Counted from the stretch's first letter, positions 1-9,742 are shown. The stretch is 64,000 nt of DNA from Enterobacter sp. kpr-6 (GCF_900116015.1 NZ_FOYH01000011.1:1-64000), one strand, 5' to 3'. Notes: generated by a model from the letters alone, not told the origin. Numbers and translations are program-made.

Positions 1-49
1 CTGATACAGATACCATCAACAGGTCACAGGACGTGTTGATAACAGAATT

Positions 50-169
50 TGCCTGGCGGCACTAGCGCGGCGGTCCCACCTGACCCCATGCCGAACTCAG
101 AAGTGAAACGCCGTAGCGCCGATGGTAGTGTGGGGTCTCCCCATGCGAGAGTAGGGAACTGCCAGGCAT
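50..169 (+). rRNA. rrf: 5S ribosomal RNA
   Basis: This 120-nt RNA is the 5S component of the large ribosomal subunit. The sequence opens with TGCCTGGCGGC and closes with its complement GCCAGGCAT, so the terminal helix is visible, and the conserved internal segment around GACCCCATGCCGAACTCAG is intact. The 49 bases before it resemble the usual 23S-5S spacer ending in ACAGAATT. Followed by mobB on the opposite strand, it matches the end of the rrnA operon of E. coli. The 23S gene lies outside the window. Confidence 0.97.
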
Positions 170-183
170 CAATCAAGTGAAGA

Positions 184-208
184 GGCCATCCGGAAGGATG
201 GCCTTTTT
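184..208 (+). terminator. rRNA operon intrinsic terminator
   Basis: GGCCATCC (184-191) and GGATGGCC (196-203) form a perfect 8-bp stem with a GGAA loop, followed by five T. It lies 15 bases after the 5S gene and should end the rRNA transcript. Confidence 0.9.
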
Positions 209-270
209 GCGTTTCTGCGCGTCAGACGGCGGGCAGCGCACACCCCCGATCCCGCCTACAATCCACCTCT

Positions 271-789
271 TCAGCGCCCCAGCCAGTGCAGAATAAATGC
301 CGTGATCTGCGGTATATCATTAATATCTAATTGCGGAACGTCCACTACCAGCGGAACGTCGCTGGCAACAGCAATGACATGCTTATCAAGCGTAAGCGCG
401 TCCACGCTATGCCCACAATCCTGACGAAAAAGCACAATCTTTGGCACCGCTTCGTGTTTAAAACCCTCAACCAGCACCATATCCAAAGCAGAAGCATCCA
501 TCCGGCTTACCAGATAAGCTAAATCCAGCTCAGGCTCTTCCGGTGTTTCCGTCATCAATGCCCAGCGTTGCTGACTGGCGACCAGCGTTTGCGCCGCACC
601 CGCTTTGCGTAACTCATAACTGTCCTTCCCCGGCGTATCCACATCCATATTGTGATGAGTATGCTTAATCAGACCGGGGCGGATCCCGCTGGCACATAAT
701 TGCGGAATTAATCTTTTGAGCAGGGTAGTTTTCCCCGTCCCGCTCCACGCTGCAATAGCGAGCAGGGGGATCACGCTTTTTCCTGCCAT
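271..789 (-). CDS. mobB: Molybdopterin-guanine dinucleotide biosynthesis adaptor protein MobB
   Basis: MobB is a GTP-binding accessory of MobA in the cytoplasmic conversion of molybdenum cofactor to its guanine dinucleotide form, which formate dehydrogenases such as FdoG in this window require. The protein has 172 residues, close to the 175 of E. coli. It shows a P-loop at about residues 14-22 (AWSGTGKTT) and the conserved LIKHTHH and VEGFKHE motifs. Its start lies inside mobA (19-bp overlap), so the two are translationally coupled in the order mobA-mobB. A GTG at codon 6 is a possible alternative start. Confidence 0.95.
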   Translation of the reverse strand: MAGKSVIPLLAIAAWSGTGKTTLLKRLIPQLCASGIRPGLIKHTHHNMDVDTPGKDSYELRKAGAAQTLVASQQRWALMTETPEEPELDLAYLVSRMDASALDMVLVEGFKHEAVPKIVLFRQDCGHSVDALTLDKHVIAVASDVPLVVDVPQLDINDIPQITAFILHWLGR

Positions 790-1355
790 CGCGCAAGCTC
801 CTCGGGTGTATTCACGTTCACAAATGCCCCCTTACAATCACTGAAATCAACGGCATGCCCTCCGGCCAACTGCATGAAAACCATCACCCGCCTCTCTCCT
901 GACTTCAGGTAATCCTGCAATAGAGGCTGTACAGATCGATGAATCAGGGCGATGGTCGGATGATCCCGTTCGCCATCGTGCACCCATACCACGGGAGCAC
1001 CCTCACGCAGAGTCTGTAAACGTGCGACCAGATCGTCAGGAATATAAGGGGTATCGCAGGGGCAGAACAAAAACCAGTCGCCATCCTGCTGCAAAAAGAC
1101 AGACAGCATTCCCGCCAACGGGCCGGGAAAATCAGCGAGAGAATCCTGGATCACTTTCAACCCGCTTGCCTGGTAAATCTCCTGATGACGATTAGCATTC
1201 ACCACAACCGTTTCAAGCTGTGAGGCAAGGGCATCGGCAACATGTTTCCACAAAGGCTTCCCATTCAGCTCAAGCAAGCCTTTATCAGCCCCACCCATTC
1301 GCCGGCCTTTACCGCCTGCCAGTACCACTCCCGTAATCGCACTCTCCAGATTCAC
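771..1355 (-). CDS. mobA: Molybdenum cofactor guanylyltransferase MobA
   Basis: MobA transfers GMP from GTP to molybdopterin, forming the MGD cofactor of DMSO-reductase-family enzymes. The 194-residue protein begins with the nucleotidyltransferase signature [15 protein letters not shown] at residues 12-26 and has a Rossmann-like fold with the metal-site motif PCDTPYIP. It is the first gene of the mobAB pair and is divergent from yihD across about 70 bases. Length and context match E. coli MobA. Confidence 0.96.
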   Translation of the reverse strand: MNLESAITGVVLAGGKGRRMGGADKGLLELNGKPLWKHVADALASQLETVVVNANRHQEIYQASGLKVIQDSLADFPGPLAGMLSVFLQQDGDWFLFCPCDTPYIPDDLVARLQTLREGAPVVWVHDGERDHPTIALIHRSVQPLLQDYLKSGERRVMVFMQLAGGHAVDFSDCKGAFVNVNTPEELARWQEKA

Positions 1356-1425
1356 CTTTATCGCCTCTTTTATTGTGGGTATGACCCTGCTAACGTGTCT
1401 TTCTCAAGAGTAAGGAGCACGGATT

Positions 1426-1695
1426 ATGAAATGTAAACGCCTGAACGAAGTCATTGAACTCCTCCAGCCTGCCTGGCAGAAAGAACCTGAGCTTAACCTG
1501 ATCCAATTTTTGCAGAAACTTGCTCAGGAGTCAGGCTTTGAAGGTGAGCTGGCTGACCTTTCTGACGATATCCTGATCTATCAGTTGAAAATGCGCGACT
1601 CGGCGAAAGACGCCGTCATTCCCGGGATCCAAAAAGATTATGAAGAAGATTTTAAAACGGCTCTGCTTCGCGCCCGCGGAGTAATTAAAGAGTAA
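1426..1695 (+). CDS. yihD: YihD family protein (DUF1040)
   Basis: This is an 89-residue soluble acidic protein with no signal peptide or membrane segment. Its sequence and its position between mobA and srkA match E. coli YihD, a conserved enteric protein of unknown function. The start follows a good ribosome site (AAGGAGCACGGATT before ATG). The stop codon overlaps a candidate CpxR box for the next operon. Confidence 0.93.
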   Translation: MKCKRLNEVIELLQPAWQKEPELNLIQFLQKLAQESGFEGELADLSDDILIYQLKMRDSAKDAVIPGIQKDYEEDFKTALLRARGVIKE

Positions 1696-1706
1696 AAGCT
1701 TGTAAG
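1692..1706 (+). promoter_or_regulatory. Candidate CpxR box upstream of srkA-dsbA
   Basis: GTAAA, five bases, then GTAAG fits the CpxR consensus GTAAA-N5-GTAAA. It lies about 65 bases before srkA. The E. coli srkA-dsbA operon is known to be activated by the Cpx envelope-stress system, so the site fits by both sequence and place. The assignment is by eye. Confidence 0.55.
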
Positions 1707-1771
1707 CGGAACAACCGAAATCGCCACGAAATGATATCCTGAATCATTCGTAGTAATTTCCGGAAGATGGG

Positions 1772-2758
1772 ATGATCGACAACGCTTTTACTTTCCAGAC
1801 GCTACACCCGGATACCATCATGGATGCGCTCTTTGAGCAGGGAATTCGGGTGGATTCCGGTCTTACCCCGCTTAACAGTTATGAAAACCGCGTCTACCAG
1901 TTTCAGGACGAAGATCGCCGACGTTTTGTCGTCAAATTCTATCGTCCCCAACGCTGGTCAGCCGATCAAATCCGCGAAGAGCACCAGTTTGCAGAAGAAT
2001 TGCGTAGCGATGAGGTACCCGTAGCCGCGCCCATAGCATTTAACGGCCAGACGCTGCTCACTCATCAGGGATTCTATTACGCCGTTTTTCCCAGTCTCGG
2101 TGGTCGTCAGTTTGAATCTGACAATCTCGATCAAATGGAATGGGTGGGCCGCTATTTAGGCCGCCTGCATCAAACCGGGCGTAAGGCGTGTTTTACCCAC
2201 CGTCCAGATATCGGCGTGCAGGAATATTTACTCGAACCGCGCACGGTTTTCGAGCATGCCGCCCTCATTCCGGCAGGCCTGAAAGAGGCGTTTCTTGGCG
2301 CGACCGATGCGCTTATTGACGCTGTTATGGCTCAATGGCATAACCGCTTTACCCGGCTTCGGCTGCATGGTGACTGCCATGCGGGTAACATCTTATGGCG
2401 CGACGGGCCGCTTTTTGTCGATCTTGATGATGCGCGTAACGGCCCGGCTATCCAGGATTTGTGGATGCTGTTAAACGGCGATAAAGCTGAACAGCGTATG
2501 CAACTGGAAATGATCATTGAAGCGTACGAAGAATTTAGTGAGTTCAATACCGATGAGATCGCGCTTATTGAGCCTCTGCGCGCCATGCGTCAGGTGTACT
2601 ACCTTGCCTGGCTAATCAGGCGATGGGAAGATCCGGCTTTTCCGCGGAATTTCCCCTGGCTGACCAGTGAAGATTACTGGCGGCAACAAATTTCGACCTT
2701 CAACGAGCAGGTAAAGGTTCTGCGGGAACCGCCTCTACAATTAACGCCAATGTATTAA
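1772..2758 (+). CDS. srkA: Stress response kinase A (SrkA/RdoA)
   Basis: SrkA is a cytoplasmic Ser/Thr protein kinase of the APH-like fold that limits stress-induced cell death. The 328-residue protein carries the Brenner motif HGDCHAGN at about residues 199-206, with catalytic Asp201, and the metal-binding DLDD at 217-220. It is the first gene of an operon with dsbA (27-bp gap). A candidate CpxR box lies upstream. Length equals that of E. coli SrkA (formerly YihE). Confidence 0.95.
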   Translation: MIDNAFTFQTLHPDTIMDALFEQGIRVDSGLTPLNSYENRVYQFQDEDRRRFVVKFYRPQRWSADQIREEHQFAEELRSDEVPVAAPIAFNGQTLLTHQGFYYAVFPSLGGRQFESDNLDQMEWVGRYLGRLHQTGRKACFTHRPDIGVQEYLLEPRTVFEHAALIPAGLKEAFLGATDALIDAVMAQWHNRFTRLRLHGDCHAGNILWRDGPLFVDLDDARNGPAIQDLWMLLNGDKAEQRMQLEMIIEAYEEFSEFNTDEIALIEPLRAMRQVYYLAWLIRRWEDPAFPRNFPWLTSEDYWRQQISTFNEQVKVLREPPLQLTPMY

Positions 2759-2785
2759 TTTTATTTATTCAGGAGAGAGTTAACC

Positions 2786-3409
2786 ATGAAAAAAATTTGG
2801 CTGGCGCTGGCTGGGCTTATTCTGGCATTTAGCGCTTCGGCAGCGCAGTTTACCGAAGGCAAACAGTACACCACGCTGGAGACTCCCGTAGCGGGCGCGC
2901 CACAGGTGCTGGAGTTTTTCTCATTTTATTGCCCGCATTGCTATGACTTTGAACGCGTCTGGCATGTCTCTGATACGGTAAAAGAAAAGCTGCCGGAAGG
3001 CACTAAAATGACCAAATATCACGTTGAGTTCCTTGGCCCGTTGGGTAAAGAATTAACGCAGGCATGGGCCGTGGCCATTGCGCTGGGCGTAGAAGATAAA
3101 ATTACCGCTCCTATGTTTGAAGCCGTACAAAAAACGCAAACCGTCCAGAGCGTTGCTGATATCCGTCAGGTATTTGTTGATGCAGGCGTAAAGGGTGAAG
3201 AATATGACGCGGCCTGGAACAGCTTCGTCGTGAAATCTCTGGTAGCTCAACAAGAAAAAGCTGCCGCAGATGTTCAGCTTCGTGGTGTTCCGGCCATGTT
3301 TGTTAACGGTAAATACCAGCTTAACCCGCAAGGAATGGATGCCAGCAGCATGGATATTTTTGTCCAGCAATATGCTGATGCCGTCAAATTCCTGATTGCG
3401 CAGAAATAA
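2786..3409 (+). CDS. dsbA: Thiol:disulfide interchange protein DsbA
   Basis: DsbA is the periplasmic oxidase that introduces disulfide bonds into exported proteins and is re-oxidised by DsbB. The 207-residue precursor has a signal peptide of about 19 residues, cleaved after FSASA. The active site CPHC is at precursor residues 49-52, and the cis-proline loop GVPAMF is present. It is one residue shorter than the 208-residue K-12 protein because of a deletion in the loop near [15 protein letters not shown] precedes the start, and a strong terminator follows 2 bases after the stop. Confidence 0.97.
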   Translation: MKKIWLALAGLILAFSASAAQFTEGKQYTTLETPVAGAPQVLEFFSFYCPHCYDFERVWHVSDTVKEKLPEGTKMTKYHVEFLGPLGKELTQAWAVAIALGVEDKITAPMFEAVQKTQTVQSVADIRQVFVDAGVKGEEYDAAWNSFVVKSLVAQQEKAAADVQLRGVPAMFVNGKYQLNPQGMDASSMDIFVQQYADAVKFLIAQK

Positions 3410-3411
3410 AT

Positions 3412-3440
3412 AAAAACGCCGGTCAATGACCGGCGTTTTT
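3412..3440. terminator. Bidirectional terminator between dsbA and yihG
   Basis: AAAAACGCCGGTC pairs with GACCGGCGTTTTT around a 3-nt loop. A-run and T-run flank the GC stem, so it can work on both strands. The yihG stop codon (3423-3425) lies within the hairpin, so the two converging genes share it. Confidence 0.9.
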
Positions 3441-4331
3441 GTATTCCGCTTTTATAGCGTCAATAAGTTGGTCTTTCTCTGTCCACCGATCGCTCAGCCA
3501 TTGCTGAAAGCTGCGCTTAAAAACGCGATCGTTAATGTAATCCCCATGCAACGCCTGCGTGACAGGTAAAAGATCCACGCGCACCACAATACGTGTGAGC
3601 TTGCCGGTCAGCATATCGTGAAAAGGCTGGCGATCGTTTTCCGGGTAGCACAGCGTTACATTGAGCAATTTATCAAACTGCCCACCCAGGACATTCAGCG
3701 CCATGGCGATCCCCGCCGCTTTTGGCGGAAGTAAATTTCTGAATGGCGAATGCGTCTGCAGGCGCTTTTCTTCCGTAAAGCGCGAGCCTTCCACGAAATT
3801 CACTATCGTCGTGGGCTGTCTGCTAAATTTTTCACAGGAGCGTCGGGTGGTTTCAACATCCTTACCCCGTCGCTCCGGGTGGCGTAATAAATAACTCCGG
3901 GAATAACGCCGCATAAACGGCATATCCAGTGCCCAACACGCGAACCCAATAAAGGGTATCCAGGCCAGTTGTTGTTTAAGAAAGTATTTATTCATGGGGA
4001 TGCATTTACGCAGAATCACACATAACACCACGATGTCAGCCCAGCTATGGTGATTACAAATCAGTAAATACCAGTTTCTTTTATTCAACCCCTCAAGCCC
4101 CTGAACATCCCATTTCAGGTGCGGGTTCAGATGCAGTAAAGCAGCCAACCCGGCGCACCAGCCGTACATCATGAAATGACAAAAGGTTGATACGGCGCGC
4201 CATACGCCAGGTATCGGCAGCAGGATTTTAATCAGACCGGCAAGAATAATCGGCACGGAGCACAGGACAGTAACCAAAATAGTTAGAGCAACACTCAACA
4301 GTAAAGTGAACGCCGCACGTAATCTCGACAT
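3423..4331 (-). CDS. yihG: Acyltransferase YihG (PlsC-like)
   Basis: This 302-residue membrane-associated protein belongs to the 1-acyl-glycerol-3-phosphate acyltransferase family. The N-terminus has hydrophobic stretches (about residues 8-45). The catalytic HX4D motif is His94 to Asp99 (NHHSWAD), and the substrate motif is EGSR at 181-184. In E. coli YihG is known as a minor acyltransferase affecting phospholipid acyl composition. Here it directly follows dsbA on the opposite strand because yihF, which separates them in K-12, is missing. Confidence 0.92.
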   Translation of the reverse strand: MSRLRAAFTLLLSVALTILVTVLCSVPIILAGLIKILLPIPGVWRAVSTFCHFMMYGWCAGLAALLHLNPHLKWDVQGLEGLNKRNWYLLICNHHSWADIVVLCVILRKCIPMNKYFLKQQLAWIPFIGFACWALDMPFMRRYSRSYLLRHPERRGKDVETTRRSCEKFSRQPTTIVNFVEGSRFTEEKRLQTHSPFRNLLPPKAAGIAMALNVLGGQFDKLLNVTLCYPENDRQPFHDMLTGKLTRIVVRVDLLPVTQALHGDYINDRVFKRSFQQWLSDRWTEKDQLIDAIKAEYKNAGH

Positions 4332-4745
4332 AATAAAATATTCAGGCAGTTAGCAATTAAAGTCGCTGAGAATAAGCGGAGGGCGCTGATTTTATCAGAA
4401 AATACCCTTCAGGATGGACGAAACGTGACAGAGGGCGCTGAAGGCAAATAAAAAACAATTGCCGTTGCTTATATCCACATGGAGTAAATTGTCATCGATC
4501 CGCAATAAGTACCAAAGTGTTATTGTTATCACCTTGAAATAAAAGGTTAATTTAAAAGATATGATGACGAAAAGTGTGCAACTTTACAGGCAATAAGAAA
4601 TAACCCACAAACTTATCCACAGGTTAAGAGTGCGGGCGATCCCGAGGATCCAGAAATCTTTTCCGGCAATTACCGTGAAAAACTCAAGTTTTTGGTCGGT
4701 CTGTGGCATCCTTTACCCATAAACAGACAAACAGGCCCGGACATT
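4332..4745. promoter_or_regulatory. yihG-polA intergenic region with a consensus DnaA box
   Basis: This divergent 414-bp spacer holds no ORF. It contains a perfect DnaA box, TTATCCACA, at 4613-4621, about 125 bases before the polA start. The region around 4530-4630 is AT-rich and includes TATGAT at 4560-4565. DnaA is reported to stimulate polA expression in E. coli, so a regulatory role is plausible. I could not place a convincing -35/-10 pair for polA. Confidence 0.55.
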
Positions 4746-7532
4746 ATGGTTCAGATCCCAGAAAACCCACTTATCCTCGTTGACGGCTCTTCTTACCTTT
4801 ATCGTGCCTACCACGCGTTTCCACCGCTGACAAATAGCATGGGTGAGCCAACCGGCGCGATGTACGGTGTTCTGAATATGCTCAGAAGCCTGCTCCTGCA
4901 GTATCAGCCTACGCACGCTGTGGTGGTCTTTGATGCAAAAGGGAAAACGTTCCGTGACGAACTGTTTGAGCATTATAAATCTCATCGCCCACCGATGCCT
5001 GACGACCTGCGCGCGCAAATCGAACCGCTGCATGCGATGGTGAAGGCTATGGGTCTGCCGCTGATGGCTGTGTCCGGCGTTGAAGCCGATGACGTCATTG
5101 GCACGCTGGCGCGAGAAGCCGAAAAGATGGGCCGACCTGTGCTGATCAGTACCGGCGATAAAGACATGGCGCAACTGGTGACGCCGGGCATCACACTGAT
5201 CAACACCATGACCAATACCATCCTTGGCCCGGAAGAGGTGGTGAATAAATACGGCGTACCGCCTGAACTGATTATCGACTTCCTGGCGTTGATGGGTGAC
5301 TCCTCCGATAACATTCCCGGCGTTCCGGGCGTGGGTGAGAAAACCGCGCAGGCACTGTTGCAAGGGCTTGGCGGGCTGGACACGCTCTATGCCGAAGCCG
5401 ATAAAATTGCCGGTCTGACATTCCGTGGCGCGAAAACCATGGCGGCAAAACTTGAGCAAAATAAAGAGGTGGCTTATCTCTCTTACCAGCTCGCCACCAT
5501 TAAAACGGACGTTGAACTGGAACTGACCTGCGATCAACTTGAAGTTCAGCAGCCTGCCGCTGAAGCGTTGCTCGACCTGTTTAAACGCTATGAATTTAAG
5601 CGCTGGACGGCAGATGTTGAAGCGGGGAAATGGCTGCAAGGTAGAGGGGCAAAAGCGGCCGCTAAACCCCTGGAAGCGCCTGTTGTTGTTGAGGAAGATG
5701 AGGAGCCGGCTACTGCGCTCTCGTCTGAACACTACGTCACGATCCTTGATGAAAAGACGCTCACCGAGTGGATTGCACGCCTGAAAAAAGCGCCGGTGAT
5801 TGCTTTCGATACCGAAACGGACAGCCTGGATAATGTCAGCGCCAACCTGGTCGGTCTCTCCTTTGCCGTCGAACCTGGCCAGGCCGCCTATATTCCGGTC
5901 GCCCATGATTATCTGGATGCGCCGGAACAAATCTCCCGCGAGCGCGCACTGGCGTTGCTCACACCGCTTCTCGAAGATAAGTCTGTGCTCAAGGTCGGTC
6001 AGAACCTGAAGTTCGATCGCGGTATTCTGCAAAATTACGGCATCGAACTGCGCGGGATTGCGTTTGATACCATGCTCGAATCCTACATTCTCGACAGCGT
6101 CGCCGGGCGTCATGATATGGACAGCCTGTCCGAACGCTGGCTGAAGCATCAAACCGTCACGTTTGAACAGATCGCCGGGAAGGGCAAAAATCAGCTGACA
6201 TTTAACCAGATCGCGCTGGAAGAAGCCGGGCATTATGCCGCCGAGGATGCGGACGTCACGCTGCAACTGCATCTGAAAATGTGGCCGAAGCTGCAACAGC
6301 ACAAAGGCCCGCTGAATATCTTCGAGAATATCGAGATGCCGCTGGTGCCCGTGCTGTCGCGTGTGGAACGCAACGGGGTGAAAATCGATCCCGCCGTGCT
6401 GCATAAGCATTCTGGTGAAATCACCCTGCGTCTGGCGGAGCTTGAGAAGAAGGCCCACGAGATAGCGGGCGAGCCGTTTAACCTTGCTTCAACCAAACAG
6501 CTGCAAACTATTCTGTTTGAGAAACAAGGGATTAAACCGCTGAAGAAAACCCCTGGCGGTGCGCCGTCCACTTCAGAAGAAGTGCTTGAGGAACTGGCGC
6601 TGGATTACCCGTTGCCAAAAGTTATCCTGGAGCATCGCGGTCTGTCGAAGCTGAAATCGACCTATACCGACAAACTGCCGCTGATGATCAATCCGAAAAC
6701 CGGACGCGTGCATACCTCTTATCATCAGGCGGTAACCGCTACCGGGCGTTTGTCATCCACCGATCCCAACCTGCAAAACATTCCGGTGCGTAATGAAGAA
6801 GGTCGTCGTATTCGTCAGGCGTTTATCGCTCCGGAAGATTACGTCATCGTCTCGGCGGACTATTCGCAAATCGAACTGCGCATCATGGCGCATTTGTCAC
6901 GCGATAAAGGCCTGCTCTCCGCCTTTGCTGAAGGCCAGGATATTCACCGCGCTACGGCAGCGGAAGTTTTTGGCATGCCGGTAGACAGCGTGTCGAATGA
7001 ACAGCGCCGCAGTGCTAAAGCGATTAACTTTGGCCTGATCTACGGTATGAGCGCTTTTGGTCTGTCGCGCCAGCTCAATATCCCGCGTAAAGAGTCGCAA
7101 AAGTACATGGATCTCTATTTTGAACGCTACCCTGGCGTGCGGGATTATATGGAACGTACGCGGACTCAGGCGAAAGAGCAGGGTTACGTTGAAACGCTGG
7201 AAGGGCGTCGTCTTTATTTACCGGACATCAAATCCAGTAATGCCGCGCGCCGCGCGGGTGCCGAACGTGCTGCGATAAATGCGCCGATGCAGGGTACTGC
7301 CGCAGACATCATTAAACGCGCCATGATTGCGGTAGATAGCTGGCTGGAAAGCGAAAAACCCCGCGTGCGGATGATCATGCAGGTTCACGATGAACTGGTG
7401 TTTGAAGTTCATCGCGATGATGTTGACGCGGTTTCTAAGAAGATCCATGAACTGATGGAGAACAGCACAAAGCTGGATGTGCCGTTGCTGGTGGAAGTCG
7501 GTGTCGGTGAAAACTGGGATCAGGCGCACTAA
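4746..7532 (+). CDS. polA: DNA polymerase I
   Basis: PolA fills gaps and removes RNA primers during lagging-strand synthesis and repair. From the ATG at 4746 (protein start MVQIPENP) it has 928 residues, identical to E. coli; an upstream in-frame ATG at 4692 would add 18 non-homologous residues and was rejected. The N-terminal 5'-3' exonuclease (about 1-320) has [12 protein letters not shown] and [12 protein letters not shown]. The 3'-5' exonuclease region (about 325-520) has FDTETDSLD. The polymerase domain has motif A ([10 protein letters not shown]), the O-helix ([14 protein letters not shown]) and motif C ([10 protein letters not shown]). All three activities look intact. Confidence 0.97.
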   Translation: MVQIPENPLILVDGSSYLYRAYHAFPPLTNSMGEPTGAMYGVLNMLRSLLLQYQPTHAVVVFDAKGKTFRDELFEHYKSHRPPMPDDLRAQIEPLHAMVKAMGLPLMAVSGVEADDVIGTLAREAEKMGRPVLISTGDKDMAQLVTPGITLINTMTNTILGPEEVVNKYGVPPELIIDFLALMGDSSDNIPGVPGVGEKTAQALLQGLGGLDTLYAEADKIAGLTFRGAKTMAAKLEQNKEVAYLSYQLATIKTDVELELTCDQLEVQQPAAEALLDLFKRYEFKRWTADVEAGKWLQGRGAKAAAKPLEAPVVVEEDEEPATALSSEHYVTILDEKTLTEWIARLKKAPVIAFDTETDSLDNVSANLVGLSFAVEPGQAAYIPVAHDYLDAPEQISRERALALLTPLLEDKSVLKVGQNLKFDRGILQNYGIELRGIAFDTMLESYILDSVAGRHDMDSLSERWLKHQTVTFEQIAGKGKNQLTFNQIALEEAGHYAAEDADVTLQLHLKMWPKLQQHKGPLNIFENIEMPLVPVLSRVERNGVKIDPAVLHKHSGEITLRLAELEKKAHEIAGEPFNLASTKQLQTILFEKQGIKPLKKTPGGAPSTSEEVLEELALDYPLPKVILEHRGLSKLKSTYTDKLPLMINPKTGRVHTSYHQAVTATGRLSSTDPNLQNIPVRNEEGRRIRQAFIAPEDYVIVSADYSQIELRIMAHLSRDKGLLSAFAEGQDIHRATAAEVFGMPVDSVSNEQRRSAKAINFGLIYGMSAFGLSRQLNIPRKESQKYMDLYFERYPGVRDYMERTRTQAKEQGYVETLEGRRLYLPDIKSSNAARRAGAERAAINAPMQGTAADIIKRAMIAVDSWLESEKPRVRMIMQVHDELVFEVHRDDVDAVSKKIHELMENSTKLDVPLLVEVGVGENWDQAH

Positions 7533-7644
7533 GCGTTCAATGATTAACAGGCTATTTATGTAAGTAAACAACATAACTCAGCGATTTTTGTGACAACCAT
7601 TAGAATTCGCTATGTAAAGAATGAAAAAAAACTACAAAAAGCAC

Positions 7645-7673
7645 TTTGTGTCTTTCTGAAAAAAGAGTAGAGT
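7645..7673 (+). promoter_or_regulatory. Spot 42 promoter
   Basis: TTTGTG (7645-7650) and TAGAGT (7668-7673) are 17 bases apart and sit at the expected distance from the known first base of Spot 42 at 7681. In E. coli this promoter is repressed by cAMP-CRP. A weak CRP-like half site, TGTGA, lies near 7590. The hexamers are assigned by position rather than by strong consensus. Confidence 0.5.
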
Positions 7674-7680
7674 TAAAGAC

Positions 7681-7789
7681 GTAGGGTACAGAGGTAAGAT
7701 GTTCTATCTTTCAGACCTTTTACTTCACGTAATCGGATTTGGCTGAATATTTTAGCCGCCCCAGTCAGTTATGACTGGGGCGTTTTTTA
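7681..7789 (+). ncRNA. spf: Spot 42 regulatory RNA
   Basis: Spot 42 is an Hfq-dependent sRNA that base-pairs with mRNAs such as galK and others for non-preferred carbon use, forming a feed-forward loop with CRP. The 109-nt sequence begins GTAGGGTACAGAGG and is nearly identical to the E. coli RNA throughout. It ends in a strong terminator hairpin (CCCCAGTCA / TGACTGGGG) plus T-run at 7758-7788. It lies between polA and engB, as in E. coli. Its presence is relevant to the many secondary-sugar operons in this window. Confidence 0.97.
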
Positions 7790-7804
7790 TTGCGTAAAAG
7801 AAAG

Positions 7805-7820
7805 CGCGGCAAGCGCCGCG
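7805..7820 (-). terminator. Probable engB terminator hairpin
   Basis: CGCGGC and GCCGCG pair around a 4-nt loop. Read on the minus strand the hairpin is followed by the T-rich stretch CTTTCTTTT, and it lies 7 bases after the engB stop. It is a short stem with an interrupted T-tract, so confidence is moderate. Confidence 0.5.
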
Positions 7821-7827
7821 ATTCATA

Positions 7828-8469
7828 TTACTCTTCGGTTTCTTCGACCGGTGGCAGATCGTTAAACCAGGTGTCCAGCTTCTGACGAAGTTTATCGACG
7901 CCCAGTTTTTTCAGCGATGAAAACGCTTCTACCTGCACATCACCATTGAACGCCAGCACCGCTTCACGCACCATATTGACCTGCGCTTTGCGCGCCCCGC
8001 TCGCGAGCTTATCGGCTTTGGTCAGTAATACCAGCACCTGAATTTCACTCTCAACTGCCCAGCGGATCATCTGCTGATCGAGATCTTTAAGCGGGTGGCG
8101 AATATCCATCAGGATCACCACACCCTGCAGGCACTGTCGTTTTTCCAGGTACTCGCCTAGTGCTTTCTGCCATTTAATTTTCATCTCTTCCGGGACTTCG
8201 GCATAACCATAGCCGGGAAGGTCAACAAGTCGTTTGCCCTCAGCAACCTGGAACAGGTTGATAAGCTGCGTACGTCCTGGCGTTTTTGAGGTGCGGGCGA
8301 GGCTTTTCTGATTCGTCAGCGTATTAAGCGCACTCGATTTTCCCGCATTGGAACGGCCAGCAAATGCCACTTCTATTCCAGTGTCGGAAGGTAAGTGGCG
8401 AATATCAGGCGCACTGGTGACAAAATGCGTCTGGTGGTAATTCAGGTTAGTCAAAGCGGTCGTCTCCAT
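7828..8469 (-). CDS. engB: Ribosome biogenesis GTPase EngB (YihA/YsxC)
   Basis: EngB is an essential small GTPase needed for assembly of the large ribosomal subunit and for cell division. The 213-residue protein has the G1 motif GRSNAGKS (residues 38-45), the G2 threonine region TPGRTQ, G3 DLPGYG and G4 TKAD. The E. coli protein corresponds to a TTG start 15 bases downstream (8454), which has GGAG nine bases before it, so that start is a real alternative to the ATG used here. Confidence 0.95.
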   Translation of the reverse strand: METTALTNLNYHQTHFVTSAPDIRHLPSDTGIEVAFAGRSNAGKSSALNTLTNQKSLARTSKTPGRTQLINLFQVAEGKRLVDLPGYGYAEVPEEMKIKWQKALGEYLEKRQCLQGVVILMDIRHPLKDLDQQMIRWAVESEIQVLVLLTKADKLASGARKAQVNMVREAVLAFNGDVQVEAFSSLKKLGVDKLRQKLDTWFNDLPPVEETEE

Positions 8470-8727
8470 AAATAAAGCTTTGGGGGATTATACCTGAACG
8501 CCGGGAAAAGGCTGGTTTTCTCACCATCAATGCATTCCCGCCTAAAATAGCCATGGTTATTGTGAGACTTTTGCCATTGCGGGTTAGGGACATTTCAGAA
8601 TAGTTGCAGAGTCCGTTTTTATTAACCCATTGTAATTATGGGTTTTTGCTTTATAGAATTTTCTTAATTCTCGCTTTTTCGCCTGATTATGGGTTGTGAG
8701 ATTACGCTAAAAAGGTAAAGTAGTTGT
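8470..8727. other. engB-csrC intergenic region
   Basis: This 258-bp non-coding spacer carries the csrC promoter: TTGTGA at 8694-8699 and TAAAGT at 8716-8721, 16 bases apart. It also has an isolated hairpin AACCCAT/ATGGGTT (8624-8644) followed by TTTTTGCTTT, which looks like a plus-strand terminator without an obvious transcript in front. No ORF is supported. Confidence 0.5.
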
Positions 8728-8970
8728 CAAAGGCGAGGACGCCAAAGGACATGAACTTACGGATAAGGGTCAGGAGCGCCAGGAGGCGAAGACGCGGATC
8801 TGTCAGGATGACAAACGTCAGGAGACGTTTTAACAGGGAAAAGGATTGTAACAAGGAACGTTCCACGCCAAAGGACAGACAGGGCGAGTTGCAGGCAAAC
8901 ACGGACAGTTGAACCCGTTTCGGGTGGAGAGTTAAGAAAAAAGGCGACAGATTACTCTGTCGCCTTTTTT
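8728..8970 (+). ncRNA. csrC: CsrC regulatory RNA
   Basis: CsrC sequesters the post-transcriptional regulator CsrA through many GGA-containing hairpin loops, which frees CsrA targets in carbon metabolism, motility and biofilm. About fourteen GGA triplets occur between 8735 and 8930. Segments such as GGGTCAGGAGCGCCAGGAGG are shared with E. coli CsrC. The RNA ends in a 9-bp terminator stem (GGCGACAGA / TCTGTCGCC, 8943-8964) and six T. Position between engB and yihI and the length near 243 nt match. The 5' end is set by comparison and may be off by a few bases. Confidence 0.93.
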
Positions 8971-9039
8971 CTTTGCTTGCTTTCTGCTAGATTCCGCCGC
9001 AATTCTATACTGAATAAAACGGCTTAAGACCCCCATATT

Positions 9040-9558
9040 ATGAATAAACCGACAACTGCTCCACGCGCTAAAAGCCCTGGTAAATCGCGCCGTAAAACAC
9101 GCGAAGAAATAAATCAGGAAGCCCGCGACCGCAAGCGCCAGAAAAAACACCGTGGCAATGCTGCTGGCAGTCGTGCGACCGGCAGTGAAAATGCGGCAGG
9201 CTCTCGCGGTAAAGGCGTGCAAAAAGATCCCCGTATTGGCAGTAAAACCCCGGTGCCGTTAGGCGTGAGTAATAGCGCCCCGGTCACCCGTCAGCACAAA
9301 CCTAAGAGCGAGAAACCTATGCTTTCACCGCAGGCTGAGTTGGATATGCTGGAATCGGATGAGCGCCTGGACGGGCTTCTGGAGCGTCTGGAAGAGGGCG
9401 CAACCCTGAGTGCCGAAGATCAGGCGTGGGTAGATGCAAAACTCGACCGCATTGATGAACTGATGCAGCAGCTCGGCCTCTCCTGGGATGATGAGGAAGA
9501 AGAGGAAGAGGAAGAGAAAAAAGAAGACCTGATGCGCCTGCTTAAGGGCAACGACTAA
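9040..9558 (+). CDS. yihI: Der GTPase-activating protein YihI
   Basis: YihI stimulates the GTPase Der (EngA) and so modulates ribosome assembly. The 172-residue protein has the family layout: a very basic N-terminal half ([20 protein letters not shown]), the motif DPRIGSKTP, and an acidic C-terminus with an uninterrupted run of glutamates. E. coli YihI has 169 residues. A TATACT box at 9006-9011 is a candidate -10. A small ORF and hemN follow closely on the same strand. Confidence 0.94.
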   Translation: MNKPTTAPRAKSPGKSRRKTREEINQEARDRKRQKKHRGNAAGSRATGSENAAGSRGKGVQKDPRIGSKTPVPLGVSNSAPVTRQHKPKSEKPMLSPQAELDMLESDERLDGLLERLEEGATLSAEDQAWVDAKLDRIDELMQQLGLSWDDEEEEEEEEKKEDLMRLLKGND

Positions 9559-9568
9559 CGGTCAGAGC

Positions 9569-9742
9569 ATGGGTTTACCCATCCTGCTTATAACCCTTCC
9601 GGTTATATGTTATCTGGCGTGGTTATTCGTTAAACTACGGCGGTTGTCGCAGCAGCAAAAACGGCTGCGCAACCGGCTATTGACCCGTAATGCGGTCAGG
9701 CCGGGCCGCCGGACACGCCTGCGGCATCATCGTAAGGAGTGA
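9569..9742 (+). CDS. Small basic membrane protein between yihI and hemN
   Basis: This 57-codon ORF fills the gap between yihI and hemN almost exactly: its ATG is 11 bases after the yihI stop, and its TGA lies 2 bases before the hemN ATG. It encodes one hydrophobic helix (about residues 3-21) followed by a 36-residue tail with 15 Lys or Arg. The hemN ribosome site lies inside its last codons, so translation is probably coupled. It has only a weak ribosome site of its own. It may be a shortened relative of a membrane-anchored protein found next to hemN in other gammaproteobacteria, but I do not recognise it with certainty. Confidence 0.45.
   Translation: MGLPILLITLPVICYLAWLFVKLRRLSQQQKRLRNRLLTRNAVRPGRRTRLRHHRKE

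Noticed and set aside
1-49. tRNA gene before the 5S rRNA
   Set aside because: The bases form no cloverleaf; they match the usual 23S-5S spacer that ends in ACAGAATT.
4713-6458. 581-codon open frame antisense to polA
   Set aside because: It is a shadow of the polA coding frame: the codon bias of GC-rich third positions keeps the opposite strand open, and the translation is Arg/Gln/His-rich with no family resemblance.
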